A stretch of 64,000 bases of DNA, taken from NCBI GenBank assembly GCA_913775315.1, contig CAJYIX010000037.1:1-64000 (forward strand), written 5' to 3'. This document shows, piece by piece, positions 16,274 to 27,723 of the stretch. A program made the translations under genes and the position numbers. The notes below the pieces were generated by a model, which did not search any database, was not told where the DNA came from, and saw nothing but the letters and a program-made list of their open reading frames with translations. This stretch comes from an uncultured Sphingomonas sp. Lineage in GTDB: Bacteria; Pseudomonadota; Alphaproteobacteria; Sphingomonadales; Sphingomonadaceae. Numbering within the stretch: the stretch's first letter is position 1; every line of letters starts with the position of its first letter.

Positions 16274-17154
16274 ATCGGCTGGTTGAACGTATCGCAGGCG
16301 GCGGGATTGCCGGTCTGCAAGCCGACGCGCAGCCACTTCACGCGCTGGGCCGAGGTGCCGTGGGTGAAGCTGTCGGGCACGACTGTGCCGCCCGCCTCGC
16401 GCTGGAGCGTGTCGTCGCCGATCGCGTTGGCGGCGCGCAGTCCCTCCTCGATATCGCCGGGCTCCAGCCGGTCCTTGTTCTGCGCGGCCCAGACGCCGGC
16501 ATAGCAATCGGCCTGAAGCTCGAGCCGCACCGACTGCGCATTGCCCTGTGCCTCGGGCAGCGAACGCTGCGCCTGGCTGACGCGCTGCGCGTCGCCGGTC
16601 AGGTTCTGGATATGATGGCCGACCTCATGCGCGATCACGTACGCCTGCGCAAAATCGCCCGCCGCACCGAACTTGTTCTGAAGCTCGTCGAAGAAGCTGG
16701 TGTCGAGATAGACGCCCTGGTCGGGCGGGCAATAGAACGGCCCCGCCGCCGACGTCGCCGACCCGCAGCCGGTCGACACGCCGCGCTGATAGAAGTTGAG
16801 CGTCGGCTCGCGATAGGTCTGCCCCTGCGCCTGGAACAGCTTGCCCCAGGTCTGCTCGGTCGAGGCGAGCACCTGGCACGAGAAGCGCCGCTCGGCGGTG
16901 TTGCAGACGCTGGCCCCGCTGGTCGGCGCGCCGTTTCGCGTCGTCGGCGCCTGTCCGCCGCCAGTCAGGCCGCCCAAACCGCCCATCGACAGGAAGATGA
17001 TCCCAACCACGACGAGCAACCCGATGCCACCGCATCCCATCCCGCGCCCCAGGAACAGGGGGAGCAGCCCGAGCAGCGGAAACCCGCCGCCCCCGCCGCC
17101 GCCGGAGCCCAGGTCGCGGACATTGTCGCTGGGATCGAAATCGTCGAGGCGCAT
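16270..17154 (-). CDS. Neutral zinc metallopeptidase, YpfJ family
   Basis: A 294-residue protein: short acidic N-terminus (MRLDDFDPSDNVRD), a glycine stretch, one transmembrane helix (about residues 38-60) and an extracytoplasmic domain with the zinc motif HEVGHH near residue 175 and the further ligand region ELQADCYAGVWA. This is the layout of the putative neutral zinc metallopeptidases (PF04228). The substrate is unknown. Divergent from the patatin gene; co-transcribed with the Gre-like gene. Confidence 0.9.
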   Translation of the reverse strand: MRLDDFDPSDNVRDLGSGGGGGGGFPLLGLLPLFLGRGMGCGGIGLLVVVGIIFLSMGGLGGLTGGGQAPTTRNGAPTSGASVCNTAERRFSCQVLASTEQTWGKLFQAQGQTYREPTLNFYQRGVSTGCGSATSAAGPFYCPPDQGVYLDTSFFDELQNKFGAAGDFAQAYVIAHEVGHHIQNLTGDAQRVSQAQRSLPEAQGNAQSVRLELQADCYAGVWAAQNKDRLEPGDIEEGLRAANAIGDDTLQREAGGTVVPDSFTHGTSAQRVKWLRVGLQTGNPAACDTFNQPI

Positions 17155-17225
17155 CGGCCCGCCCTTTATCTGGTTTGATCGTTACGCCCTCAAATGCTTG
17201 AGCAACCCTCGCCGTTGCAAGGCAC

Positions 17226-18452
17226 ATGACCGATTTTTCATCTGCCCCGCCATTGCCGCGTCGCAGCATTGAACCCATAACCCCTGCCATGGCCGATGCA
17301 GACGCTTCCCCGCCAAGCAAACGCCGTCGCAACGCGGCGATGCCGCTGCCCGATTGCGTCGCGCTGGTGCTGCAGGGCGGCGGCGCGCTTGGCAGCTTTC
17401 AGGCGGGCGTGATCGAGGCGCTGGCGGCGAGCGAGGTCGAGATCGACTGGGTCGCGGGCATCTCGATCGGCGCGGTCAACGCCGCGATCGTCGCGGGCAA
17501 CTCGCCGGACAAGCGGGTCGAGCGACTCCGCGCTTTCTGGGACACGGTGACGGGCGCGCTGCCGAGCTTCCCCATCTACGAGGACGAGCGCATCCGCGAG
17601 GCCGTCCACGAATGGTCGGCGCTGGCGGTGGCGAGCTTCGGCGTCCCCGGCTTCTTCCGCCCGCGCGCCTGGCCGCCGGCGCTGGCGGTGCCCGGCACCT
17701 GCGGCGCGCTAAGCTTCTACGACACTGCGCCATTGGTCGAGACGCTGAACAAGCTGGTCGACTGGGACCTGCTCAACGACGGGCCGGTGCGCGTGTCGGT
17801 GGGCGCGGTCGAGATCCAGTCGGGCAATTTTCGCTATTTCGACAACCGCCTGGGCGATCGGCTCGACGCGCGGCACATCATGGCGTCGGGCGCGCTGCCG
17901 CCGGGGTTCGCGCCGGTCGAGATCGACGGCAAGCTCTATTGGGACGGCGGCCTCGTCTCCAACACCCCGCTGACGCATGTGCTCGACCATCAGGATGAGG
18001 CGATGCTGGTGTTCCAGTGCGATCTCTTCTCCTCGAACGCCGAGCCGCCACGCACGCTTATGGACGTCATGGCCCGCGAAAAGGAGATCCGCTACTCCAG
18101 CCGCACGCGCTGGGTCTCGGCCGAGGCGGTCCGCCGCCGGGGCGTCCGCGACGCGATCCGCCGCGTGCTTGACAAGCTGCCCGCCGGGATGGCGGACGAC
18201 CCGGACGTCGAGGCACTCGCCGCGCTCGCCACCGAACACCCGCTCTCGCTCGTCCAGCTCATCCACCGCGCCAATGCGTGGGAGGGCGGCAGTCGCGACT
18301 ACGAGTTCTCGCAGCGCACGATGCGCGAGCATTGGCAGGCGGGCCGCAATGCTGTCGCCGACACGATGGCGAACAGCCGCGTGCTCGCCGAAAACATCGT
18401 CGACGGCCGCACCGCCGCCTTTGACCTCACCCCTCGTCATCCCCACGGCTAA
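17226..18452 (+). CDS. Patatin-like phospholipase
   Basis: A 408-residue serine acyl hydrolase. It shows the oxyanion loop QGGGALGSFQAG (residues 50-61), the nucleophile in GISIG (S80) and the DGG dyad aspartate at 240, followed by a C-terminal extension typical of DUF3734-bearing patatins. In alphaproteobacteria such genes sit with 3-hydroxybutyrate dehydrogenase, as here (12 bp downstream), which suggests a link to polyhydroxybutyrate or lipid turnover. The start is uncertain: 17226 has only a poor AAGG site, and ATGs at 17289 and 17340 would also leave the domain complete. Confidence 0.88.
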   Translation: MTDFSSAPPLPRRSIEPITPAMADADASPPSKRRRNAAMPLPDCVALVLQGGGALGSFQAGVIEALAASEVEIDWVAGISIGAVNAAIVAGNSPDKRVERLRAFWDTVTGALPSFPIYEDERIREAVHEWSALAVASFGVPGFFRPRAWPPALAVPGTCGALSFYDTAPLVETLNKLVDWDLLNDGPVRVSVGAVEIQSGNFRYFDNRLGDRLDARHIMASGALPPGFAPVEIDGKLYWDGGLVSNTPLTHVLDHQDEAMLVFQCDLFSSNAEPPRTLMDVMAREKEIRYSSRTRWVSAEAVRRRGVRDAIRRVLDKLPAGMADDPDVEALAALATEHPLSLVQLIHRANAWEGGSRDYEFSQRTMREHWQAGRNAVADTMANSRVLAENIVDGRTAAFDLTPRHPHG

Positions 18453-18464
18453 GGAAACGTCGCC

Positions 18465-19247
18465 ATGTTCCTCAAGGGCAAGACCGCCATCGTCACCGGC
18501 TCCACCTCGGGCATCGGCCTTGCCTATGCCAAGGCATTGGCGGCGGAGGGGGCGAGCGTCGTCATCAACGGCTTCGGCGACGCCGATGCGATCGAGAAGG
18601 AGCGCGCCGCGCTCGAGGAAACGAGCGGGGCAAAGGCACTCTACGACGCCGCCGACATGACCAAGCCCGACCAGATCGCGGCGATGGTGCAGCGCGCGCA
18701 CGACGAACTCGGCGGGCCCGACATCGTCATCAACAACGCCGGCGTCCAGCACGTGTCGAAGATCGAGGATTTCCCAATCGACAAATGGGATGCAATCATC
18801 GCGATCAACCTCACCTCCGCCTTCCACGTCATCCGCGCCGCGGTGCCGTTCATGAAGAAGAAGAAGTGGGGCCGGATCATCTCGACCGCCTCCGCGCATT
18901 CGAAAGTCGCCAGCCCCAACAAGGCCGCCTACGTCGCCGCCAAGCACGGGATCGCCGGCCTGACCAAGACCGTGGCGCTGGAGACCGCGACATTCGGCAT
19001 CACCGCCAACGCGATCTCGCCCGGCTATGTCTGGACCCCGCTGGTCGAGAAGCAGATCCCCGATACCATGTCGTCGCGCGGCCTGACCCGTGAACAGGTC
19101 ATCAACGACGTGCTGCTCGACGCCCAGCCCACCAAGGAGTTCGTCACCGCCGAACAGGTCGCCGCCTTCGCGCTGTTCCTGTGCCGCGACGAAGCGGCGC
19201 AGATTACCGGCGCCAACCTGTCGATCGACGGCGGCTGGACGGCGTAA
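18465..19247 (+). CDS. bdhA: 3-hydroxybutyrate dehydrogenase
   Basis: A 260-residue short-chain dehydrogenase that interconverts 3-hydroxybutyrate and acetoacetate with NAD. It has the cofactor motif TGSTSGIG, NNAG, the catalytic serine in STASAHSK, YVAAK with Tyr and Lys, and the family's C-terminal segment (EQVINDVLLDAQPTKEFVT) and IDGGWTA ending that identify BdhA. It follows the patatin gene closely and was probably co-transcribed, consistent with storage-polymer use. Confidence 0.92.
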   Translation: MFLKGKTAIVTGSTSGIGLAYAKALAAEGASVVINGFGDADAIEKERAALEETSGAKALYDAADMTKPDQIAAMVQRAHDELGGPDIVINNAGVQHVSKIEDFPIDKWDAIIAINLTSAFHVIRAAVPFMKKKKWGRIISTASAHSKVASPNKAAYVAAKHGIAGLTKTVALETATFGITANAISPGYVWTPLVEKQIPDTMSSRGLTREQVINDVLLDAQPTKEFVTAEQVAAFALFLCRDEAAQITGANLSIDGGWTA

Positions 19248-19350
19248 AGTCCGCGCCTCATCTTCGCGTACCGCGGCGAAGGCCGGGGTGCGCGAAGGTT
19301 GCGGCACTCGCCGTCCGAAATGCGCGATTGACCCCGGCGCACCGGGCGTC

Positions 19351-20028
19351 ATGATAGCAACCGTGCGTACCCATTTTTTGAAAACAGCCGCCGCCCTCGG
19401 GCTTCCCCTCGCAATCGCCGCGTGCGGTGGTGGCGGCGACCGGACCGAGGTTCGGAGCGCGGCCGCGAAACCCGCGCCGATCCGGTCTGCAACGACGACC
19501 GACTGGCGCGTCGTCGCCTCCGACGCCGATCGCGACCGCATCCGCCGCTGGCGCGATGCCTGGATGGCCGCACTTCCAGCCGCGCGACGCGTCAATGCAG
19601 CGGAGGTCGCGGCGCAGGGCGCGCTTTTCGACCCCGATCGCGCGCTGTCCGACCCGGCCCCGCCCCCCGGCCGCTATCGCTGCCGCGTGTTCAAGCTGGG
19701 CTCCGCGAGCGCCAGCGGCCTCGCCTATGTCGCCTACCCCTATTTCGACTGCCGCGTCGGCGACGAGGGCGAGTTGAAAAGCCTGTTCAAGGAAACCGGG
19801 TCGCAGCGCCCTGTCGGCCTGATCTTCCCCGACAGCCCGACGCGCCAGGTATTTCTCGGCACGCTGGTGCTCGGCGACGAGACCCGCGCGCTCGATTACG
19901 GGCAGGACAAGGACCGCGACATGGCCGGCGTGATCGAGCGGGTGGGCGACAAGCGCTGGCGCCTGACACTCCCCTGGCCGCGGTTCGAATCGCAGGTCGA
20001 TGTGGTCGAGTTGGTGCCCGCCGCCTGA
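19351..20028 (+). CDS. DUF4893-like lipoprotein
   Basis: A 225-residue protein with a signal peptide and lipobox (AIAAC, Cys ~ residue 21), so it should be membrane-anchored in the periplasm. The mature part (DWRVVASDADRDRIRRWRDAW ... GRYRCRVFKLG ... RPVGLIFPDSPTRQVFLGTL) follows the DUF4893 pattern, a sphingomonad/alphaproteobacterial family of unknown role. The ATG at 19351 directly starts the signal sequence. A single gene, convergent with the HD-GYP gene 4 nt downstream. Confidence 0.8.
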   Translation: MIATVRTHFLKTAAALGLPLAIAACGGGGDRTEVRSAAAKPAPIRSATTTDWRVVASDADRDRIRRWRDAWMAALPAARRVNAAEVAAQGALFDPDRALSDPAPPPGRYRCRVFKLGSASASGLAYVAYPYFDCRVGDEGELKSLFKETGSQRPVGLIFPDSPTRQVFLGTLVLGDETRALDYGQDKDRDMAGVIERVGDKRWRLTLPWPRFESQVDVVELVPAA

Positions 20029-20032
20029 GCGA

Positions 20033-21292
20033 TCAGGCGACGCGGCGCTCGCCGGCCGGCAGCCCGCTCGCATCGCCGGCAATCAGTTGCTCGGACAGCG
20101 TCGGCCAGCCGGTGAATGCCCAGTCGAGCGGATATTCCTCGCGCATGATCTGGTCGCCCGACAGGCTTTCCTCGGGCACCACATCCTCGAGCGGCAGCGG
20201 CCCACGCCCCCGGCAGTCCCAGAAGACGCGGACCCTCGGCCGCGAGGCGCGCCGCCCGTTCGGCAGCGTCACCGCCAGCCGGTTCGACCGCATCCGAACG
20301 AGCAGCCCGGGCGGAAACACGCCCACCGTCTTCATGAACGCAAACAGCATCTCGCGGTCGAAATGCCCGGTCCATTCGGCCATCCGCCCGATCGCCTCGG
20401 CGGGAGACCACGCCTTTTTATAGACGCGGTTGGACGTGAGCGCGTCGTACACGTCGCAGATAGCCGCGAGGCGCGCCCAGCGGCTGATCGCCTCGCCCTT
20501 CAGCCGGAAGGGATAGCCCGATCCGTCGATCCGCTCGTGATGGTGGCGGCATACGTCGAGGATGATCTCGCTCATGCCGCCATGCCGGCTGAGGAGGAGA
20601 TAGCCCTGCTCGGGATGCGTGCGGACGATCGCGTACTCCTCGTCGGTGAGCGAGGCGGGCTTGGTCAGGATGTGGTCGGGCACGACCATCTTGCCGATAT
20701 CGTGAAGCAGGCCCGCCAGCCCCAGTTCGAACACTTCCTGCTCGCTCAGCCCCAGCGTGCGGGCCAGACCGGTCATCAGCGCGCTGACCGCCAGCGAATG
20801 GACATAGGTATATTCGTCACGCTTCTTCAGCCGCGTGATCGCGATCAGCGCGTACGGGTTGCGAGAGATAGAGGCGATGACGTCCGCGGCAATCGGCACG
20901 AATGCATCGAGGCGCAGCGTCTCGCCCGCATGGGCCGAAGAGAACAGGCCGGCGATATCGCGGCTGGCGGTCGCCACCATCGCCTGTGCCCGTGCGCGCT
21001 CGTCCTCGAAGCTTGTCGCTGCGTGGGTCGCCAGCAATGCGCGCGGCAGCGTCAGCGGCTCCTGCGCCACCACCGGCGCCGGCGCCGCATCGCCGAGAGG
21101 GATCCCGCGCCGCTCGTCGATCACCACCCCCTTCACGTCGCTCGCCAATATACGGTCGAGGTCGCTCCGGTCGGTCAGTAGGAATCGGGTCAGCCAGAAG
21201 GGATGGTCGGTCCACGATCCCTCGAACCCATGGACGAACATGCCGAGGCGCAGTCGGTCGGGGGCTATCGTTCGAAGGGCAGTCGCGCGCAT
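20033..21292 (-). CDS. HD-GYP cyclic-di-GMP phosphodiesterase
   Basis: A 419-residue protein with an N-terminal DUF3391-like region (LRLGMFVHGFEGSW...) and an HD-GYP domain: HSLAVSALM, LLHDIGK (H197, D198), HPEQGY, HHERIDGSGYP at 251-261, and DVYDALTSNR. All metal-binding positions and the GYP are present, so hydrolysis of c-di-GMP to pGpG or GMP is expected. No membrane segment, so it acts in the cytoplasm. It is monocistronic, reading away from acnA. Confidence 0.92.
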   Translation of the reverse strand: MRATALRTIAPDRLRLGMFVHGFEGSWTDHPFWLTRFLLTDRSDLDRILASDVKGVVIDERRGIPLGDAAPAPVVAQEPLTLPRALLATHAATSFEDERARAQAMVATASRDIAGLFSSAHAGETLRLDAFVPIAADVIASISRNPYALIAITRLKKRDEYTYVHSLAVSALMTGLARTLGLSEQEVFELGLAGLLHDIGKMVVPDHILTKPASLTDEEYAIVRTHPEQGYLLLSRHGGMSEIILDVCRHHHERIDGSGYPFRLKGEAISRWARLAAICDVYDALTSNRVYKKAWSPAEAIGRMAEWTGHFDREMLFAFMKTVGVFPPGLLVRMRSNRLAVTLPNGRRASRPRVRVFWDCRGRGPLPLEDVVPEESLSGDQIMREEYPLDWAFTGWPTLSEQLIAGDASGLPAGERRVA

Positions 21293-21548
21293 TATCCGCC
21301 CGGCATTAGCCGCAATCGATTAAGGGACGATTGAACGTCGCCCCCCCGGTCCGTGCGATTGCGTACCGCCACGGGGATCGTGCGCGCTTATGCCCCGACC
21401 CGAGGTTCGATAGCGCCCCCCTTTCCCGCGGCGCGGCCCCTTGCTAAGGCCCCGCTCGAATCTTCGCATTCGCAACATCGCCGGTTGCGCCCGCGCGGCC
21501 CCCTGGCCGCCTCCCCGCCGCGACCGGACACGACCGGGAAGGCATTGA

Positions 21549-24218
<2,670 letters not shown>

Positions 24219-24238
24219 GGATTGCGACCGTGAAACAG

Positions 24239-24272
24239 GGGGCGGTCCGGTGATAGCCGGGCCGCCCTTTTT
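24239..24272 (+). terminator. Rho-independent terminator of acnA
   Basis: GGGCGGTCCGG (24240-24250) pairs with CCGGGCCGCCC (24257-24267) over 11 positions with one G.U, loop TGATAG, then TTTTT (24268-24272). It is the clearest intrinsic terminator in the window. Confidence 0.85.
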
Positions 24273-24282
24273 CATGCGCCGG

Positions 24283-25059
24283 TCAGACGAGCAGCTTGGC
24301 CCCGACGATCGCCAGCGTCCCCGCCAGCACGGTGCGCAGCACCCGGTCGGGCACGCGGTGCGCGGCTAGGCTGCCCAGCACGATGCCCGGCACCGACCCC
24401 AGCAGCAGCGAGCCGAGCAGGCCAAGATCGACCGATCCCATCAGCCAGTGCCCCGTCCCCGCGATCAGCGTGAGCGGCACCGCATGCGCGATATCCGATC
24501 CGACGAGGCGATTGGTCGGCAATTCAGGATAGAGGATCAGCAGCACCGTCATCCCGAGCGCCCCCGCCCCGACCGAGGAAAGCGCGACCAGCACCCCGAG
24601 CAGCGCGCCGAGCACCACTGTCGCGATCGCAACCTGCCGCGCCGGACGCGGCGGGCGCGAGCGGACGAACGCCGCGACGATCTGCGCGCGAAAGAAGATC
24701 GCGACCGCCGTCGCGATCAGCGCGAGGCCGAGCGTGACGGTAATCACATGTGCCGTCGCCCCCACCGACACGTCCAGGCGGCTGAGGACAAGGAGCGTCA
24801 GGATCGTCGCGGGCACACTGCCCGCAGCCATGCGCCGCACCACGCGCCAGTCGATCGTGCCGCCGGCCCCGTGGACCACCGTTCCCACCGACTTGGTGAC
24901 TGACGCATAGAGAAGATCGGTGCCGACCGCGGTCGCCGGATGGAAGCCGAAGGCAAGGACCAGCAGCGGCGTCATCAGCGAGCCGCCCCCCACGCCGGTC
25001 AGACCCACGAGGATACCGACCATGAGACCGGCCACCGAATAGAGAAGATCGCCCTGCAT
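24283..25059 (-). CDS. TSUP-family (TauE/SafE) membrane transporter
   Basis: A 258-residue inner-membrane protein with about eight helices in two related halves, each opened by a glycine-rich motif (VGLTGVGGGSLMTPLL and SSVGAGALGMTVLL). This is the TauE/SafE/YfcA family, which exports sulfite, sulfoacetate or similar organosulfur anions. The ATG at 25059 is used; an adjoining TTG would add one residue. No sulfur genes are near, so the substrate is open. Confidence 0.88.
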   Translation of the reverse strand: MQGDLLYSVAGLMVGILVGLTGVGGGSLMTPLLVLAFGFHPATAVGTDLLYASVTKSVGTVVHGAGGTIDWRVVRRMAAGSVPATILTLLVLSRLDVSVGATAHVITVTLGLALIATAVAIFFRAQIVAAFVRSRPPRPARQVAIATVVLGALLGVLVALSSVGAGALGMTVLLILYPELPTNRLVGSDIAHAVPLTLIAGTGHWLMGSVDLGLLGSLLLGSVPGIVLGSLAAHRVPDRVLRTVLAGTLAIVGAKLLV

Positions 25060-25216
25060 CAACGCAGCCGTCCGGCCCCGTGGCTGGCATGCGCGCCCGT
25101 GGCGATGGTCATGCTCGGCGTCCTTCTTGAGCGGTCTGGAACCCGAAGCCTACATCGTCCGCGCTCATCGGCGCTGCGGCAATTCCTTGTCCGGGGCCAA
25201 GCAGCGCTCGCGGCGA

Positions 25217-26131
25217 TCAGAAGGCGTAGACCAGCGATGCGCGGCTCGTCGTGTCGGTGCTTACCCGGCCTACCGGCGGCTGCGATTCATATTGGACCAC
25301 GTAGGACAGTTGCATCTGAAGCGGCCCCAGCACCTTGGCGCTGAGCGCCGACACGCTCGAGATCGTGCTGTTCGCCGACTGGAGATAGGCCGATGCGTCC
25401 TGACGGAACGACAGGCTGGGCGACAATTGCCAATCGAAGTCGACCGATCCGCGCGCAGCGATGTTGTTTTCCAGCGTCAGGTCGATGAAGTCGGTACGCC
25501 GGAATGCCGGCCCCAGTTCGACCTCCAGCGACATGCCAGTCCGCTTGATCGGGGTATAGCCCGCGCCCACCGACGCCGAATAGCGGCTGGTATAGCCGAG
25601 GAACCGATCCGCCTCGAACTGCGCCGCGCCATAGAAATAGAGGCGGTCGTCAACCTTGTAGTTGGGCTCGTACGACGCGACGTAACGCTCGCGCGAGACG
25701 ACGCCGAAGCTTTCCTGATAGTCCGCCTGCGCCATCCATTTGTGGCGCCAGCGAAGCCCCTCGCGCGTGACCTCGACCTTGGCGGAGACGCCGGTGTTGT
25801 CCGAATTGCCGCCCTGTTGGAACGCAGCGACCTCGGCCCGCCCCTTGATGAGCGAGAGGAAGTCCGCCTCACGCAGCCGCTGCTGGGCGCTGGCATAGCG
25901 GTCGTTCTTCCATGCCTGTGCGATCCGCGCCATCGCCGGGGCGGCGGGAATCTTGGTCAGGTTGGCGTATTTGACGAGCGTGTCGACCTCGCCCTCGTTG
26001 CCGCTGGCGATCGCGGCGTCGAGCATCGCCTTGAGCTCGACCGGGATCGTCACCGGCTGCGCCTGCTGGATCGGGTCGTCGCCCGACACGATCGCCACGG
26101 CGACGAGGGGGAAGGATTGCAAGAGCGGCAT
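25217..26131 (-). CDS. DUF481-family outer-membrane beta-barrel protein
   Basis: A 304-residue protein of the DUF481 (YdiY-like) type, found in the outer membrane. A short N-terminal hydrophobic segment serves as signal peptide. Residues ~30-95 are a helical leader (VELKAMLDAAIASGNEGEVDTLV), and residues ~100-304 are alternating beta strands ending in an aromatic (SRASLVYAF), the mark of outer-membrane barrels. The function is unknown; related proteins respond to salt or acid stress. Confidence 0.8.
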   Translation of the reverse strand: MPLLQSFPLVAVAIVSGDDPIQQAQPVTIPVELKAMLDAAIASGNEGEVDTLVKYANLTKIPAAPAMARIAQAWKNDRYASAQQRLREADFLSLIKGRAEVAAFQQGGNSDNTGVSAKVEVTREGLRWRHKWMAQADYQESFGVVSRERYVASYEPNYKVDDRLYFYGAAQFEADRFLGYTSRYSASVGAGYTPIKRTGMSLEVELGPAFRRTDFIDLTLENNIAARGSVDFDWQLSPSLSFRQDASAYLQSANSTISSVSALSAKVLGPLQMQLSYVVQYESQPPVGRVSTDTTSRASLVYAF

Positions 26132-26190
26132 CGTCGCCTCCTAACCGCCCAAAGGCGGCGACAGGATGACGCTAGGGCAAGCCCGCCGGA

Positions 26191-26691
26191 TCAGCGAACC
26201 GATCCACCGTGCGTGCGGAGCGCTTCGCCGAAGATCGACAAGAGTTTTTGATAAAGATCGCGCTTGAACGGCACGATCAGGTTGGGGAGTTGCTCCGGCT
26301 CGACCCAGCGCCACGCGCGAAACTCGGGCTCTGCGGTCTCAATGTTCACATCGGTGTCGGTGCCGTTGAAGCGGAACAGGAACCAGCGCTGCCGCTGCCC
26401 GCGCCACTTCCCCTTCCAGATACGACCGATGAGCTCGTCGGGCAGGTCGTAGAAGAGCTCGTCCGGCGCCTCGGCCAGCAACTCCACCTTGTCCGGCGTG
26501 ATCCCCGCTTCCTCGCCAAGCTCGCGGATCGCGGCGTCGAGCGGGGCTTCGCCGGGGTCGATCCCGCCCTGCGGCATCTGCCAGGCCTCCACCACCGAAT
26601 CGAGCCGCTGGCCGACGAACACCTCGCCCCGGTCGTTGAGCAGCATCACGCCGGCGCAGGGGCGATAGGGCAGGTCGGCAATGTCGGACAT
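26191..26691 (-). CDS. rppH: RNA pyrophosphohydrolase RppH
   Basis: A 166-residue NUDIX enzyme that removes pyrophosphate from 5'-triphosphate mRNA, starting decay. The start MSDIADLPYRPCAGVML, the diagnostic WQMPQGGIDPGE, the NUDIX box ending in RELGEEAGI, and KWRGQRQRWFLFRF are all RppH hallmarks. The ATG at 26691 begins the domain; the frame runs on upstream only by chance. It is divergent from the deacetylase gene, with a 51-bp shared region. Confidence 0.93.
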   Translation of the reverse strand: MSDIADLPYRPCAGVMLLNDRGEVFVGQRLDSVVEAWQMPQGGIDPGEAPLDAAIRELGEEAGITPDKVELLAEAPDELFYDLPDELIGRIWKGKWRGQRQRWFLFRFNGTDTDVNIETAEPEFRAWRWVEPEQLPNLIVPFKRDLYQKLLSIFGEALRTHGGSVR

Positions 26692-26742
26692 ATCGGCTCC
26701 GGGGATTGGCGCGGGGGGAGGCGGCCCCCTAACTAGGGATGC

Positions 26743-27684
26743 GTGATCCCGATTGTCCACCACCCCGATTACATCGCCCCCGCCCCCGTTCGCAGCGGCT
26801 ATCAGTGGAACAAGAACGGCCTCGTCCGCGACCTGCTGCGCGCGAGCGACGCCGCGCTCGACTGGCATCAGCCCGAGCCGATGCCGCGCCGTTGGCTGGA
26901 GGCGGCCCACGACGACGATTACGTGGCTGAGGTGATCGAGGCGCGCGTGCCGCCGGTGAAGGAACGGCGCATCGGCTTCCCCGTCACGCCCGCGGTCGCC
27001 GCCCGGTCGCAGGCCGTGCCGGGCGGCACGTACCTTGCCGCGCGGCTGGCGCTCGAACACGGCTATGCGGCGAACACCGCGGGGGGCAGCCACCATGCGC
27101 TGGCGGACACGGGCGCCGGCTATTGCGTGTTCAACGACCTCGCCGTCGCCGCGATCCGGCTGGTGGAGGAAGGGACGGTCGGCCGCGTGCTGATCGTCGA
27201 TTGCGACGTGCATCAGGGCGACGGCACCGCCGCACTCACCGCCGGGCGGCCGGGCATCGCCACCTATTCGATCCACGCCGAAAAGAACTTCCCCGTGCGA
27301 AAGGCCGTCTCGACGCTCGACGTGCCGCTGCCCGACGGCGTGACCGACGATGCGTATCTGGCGACGCTGGAGGAAACGCTGGCGCCGATGATCGACGGAT
27401 TCGGCCCCGACCTTATCCTCTATCAGGCGGGAGTCGATCCGTTCGAGGGCGACCGGCTGGGGCGGTTGTCGCTGACGCTCGACGGGCTGGCCCGGCGCGA
27501 GCGGCTGATCGCCCGCCTCGCCCTTAGCCGCGGCCTGCCCGTCGCGAGTGCGCTCGGCGGCGGATACGGCAGCGACGGGATGGAGGTCGCGGCGCGCCAC
27601 GTCGCCTCGATCCTGACATTGGGCCAGGCGATGCTGGGCGATACCGCCCTTGGACCGGGTCGCGAGGCTGCGGGAACGGTTTAG
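26743..27684 (+). CDS. Histone-deacetylase-like hydrolase (AcuC/HDAC family)
   Basis: A 313-residue zinc-dependent deacetylase of the arginase/HDAC fold. Visible: RWLEAAHDDDYV, GGSHHA (the two active-site histidines), DCDVHQGDGT (zinc aspartate and histidine), YQAGVDPFEGD (second zinc aspartate) and LGGGY. Bacterial members deacetylate acetyl-CoA synthetase lysines, polyamines or small amides. Translation starts at a GTG with AGGGA upstream. It precedes the photolyase gene by 39 bp, so they may be co-transcribed. Confidence 0.9.
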   Translation: MIPIVHHPDYIAPAPVRSGYQWNKNGLVRDLLRASDAALDWHQPEPMPRRWLEAAHDDDYVAEVIEARVPPVKERRIGFPVTPAVAARSQAVPGGTYLAARLALEHGYAANTAGGSHHALADTGAGYCVFNDLAVAAIRLVEEGTVGRVLIVDCDVHQGDGTAALTAGRPGIATYSIHAEKNFPVRKAVSTLDVPLPDGVTDDAYLATLEETLAPMIDGFGPDLILYQAGVDPFEGDRLGRLSLTLDGLARRERLIARLALSRGLPVASALGGGYGSDGMEVAARHVASILTLGQAMLGDTALGPGREAAGTV

Positions 27685-27723
27685 GCCGACGGGCGTCGCC
27701 ATCGCACGTCACGAAAGGCCCGC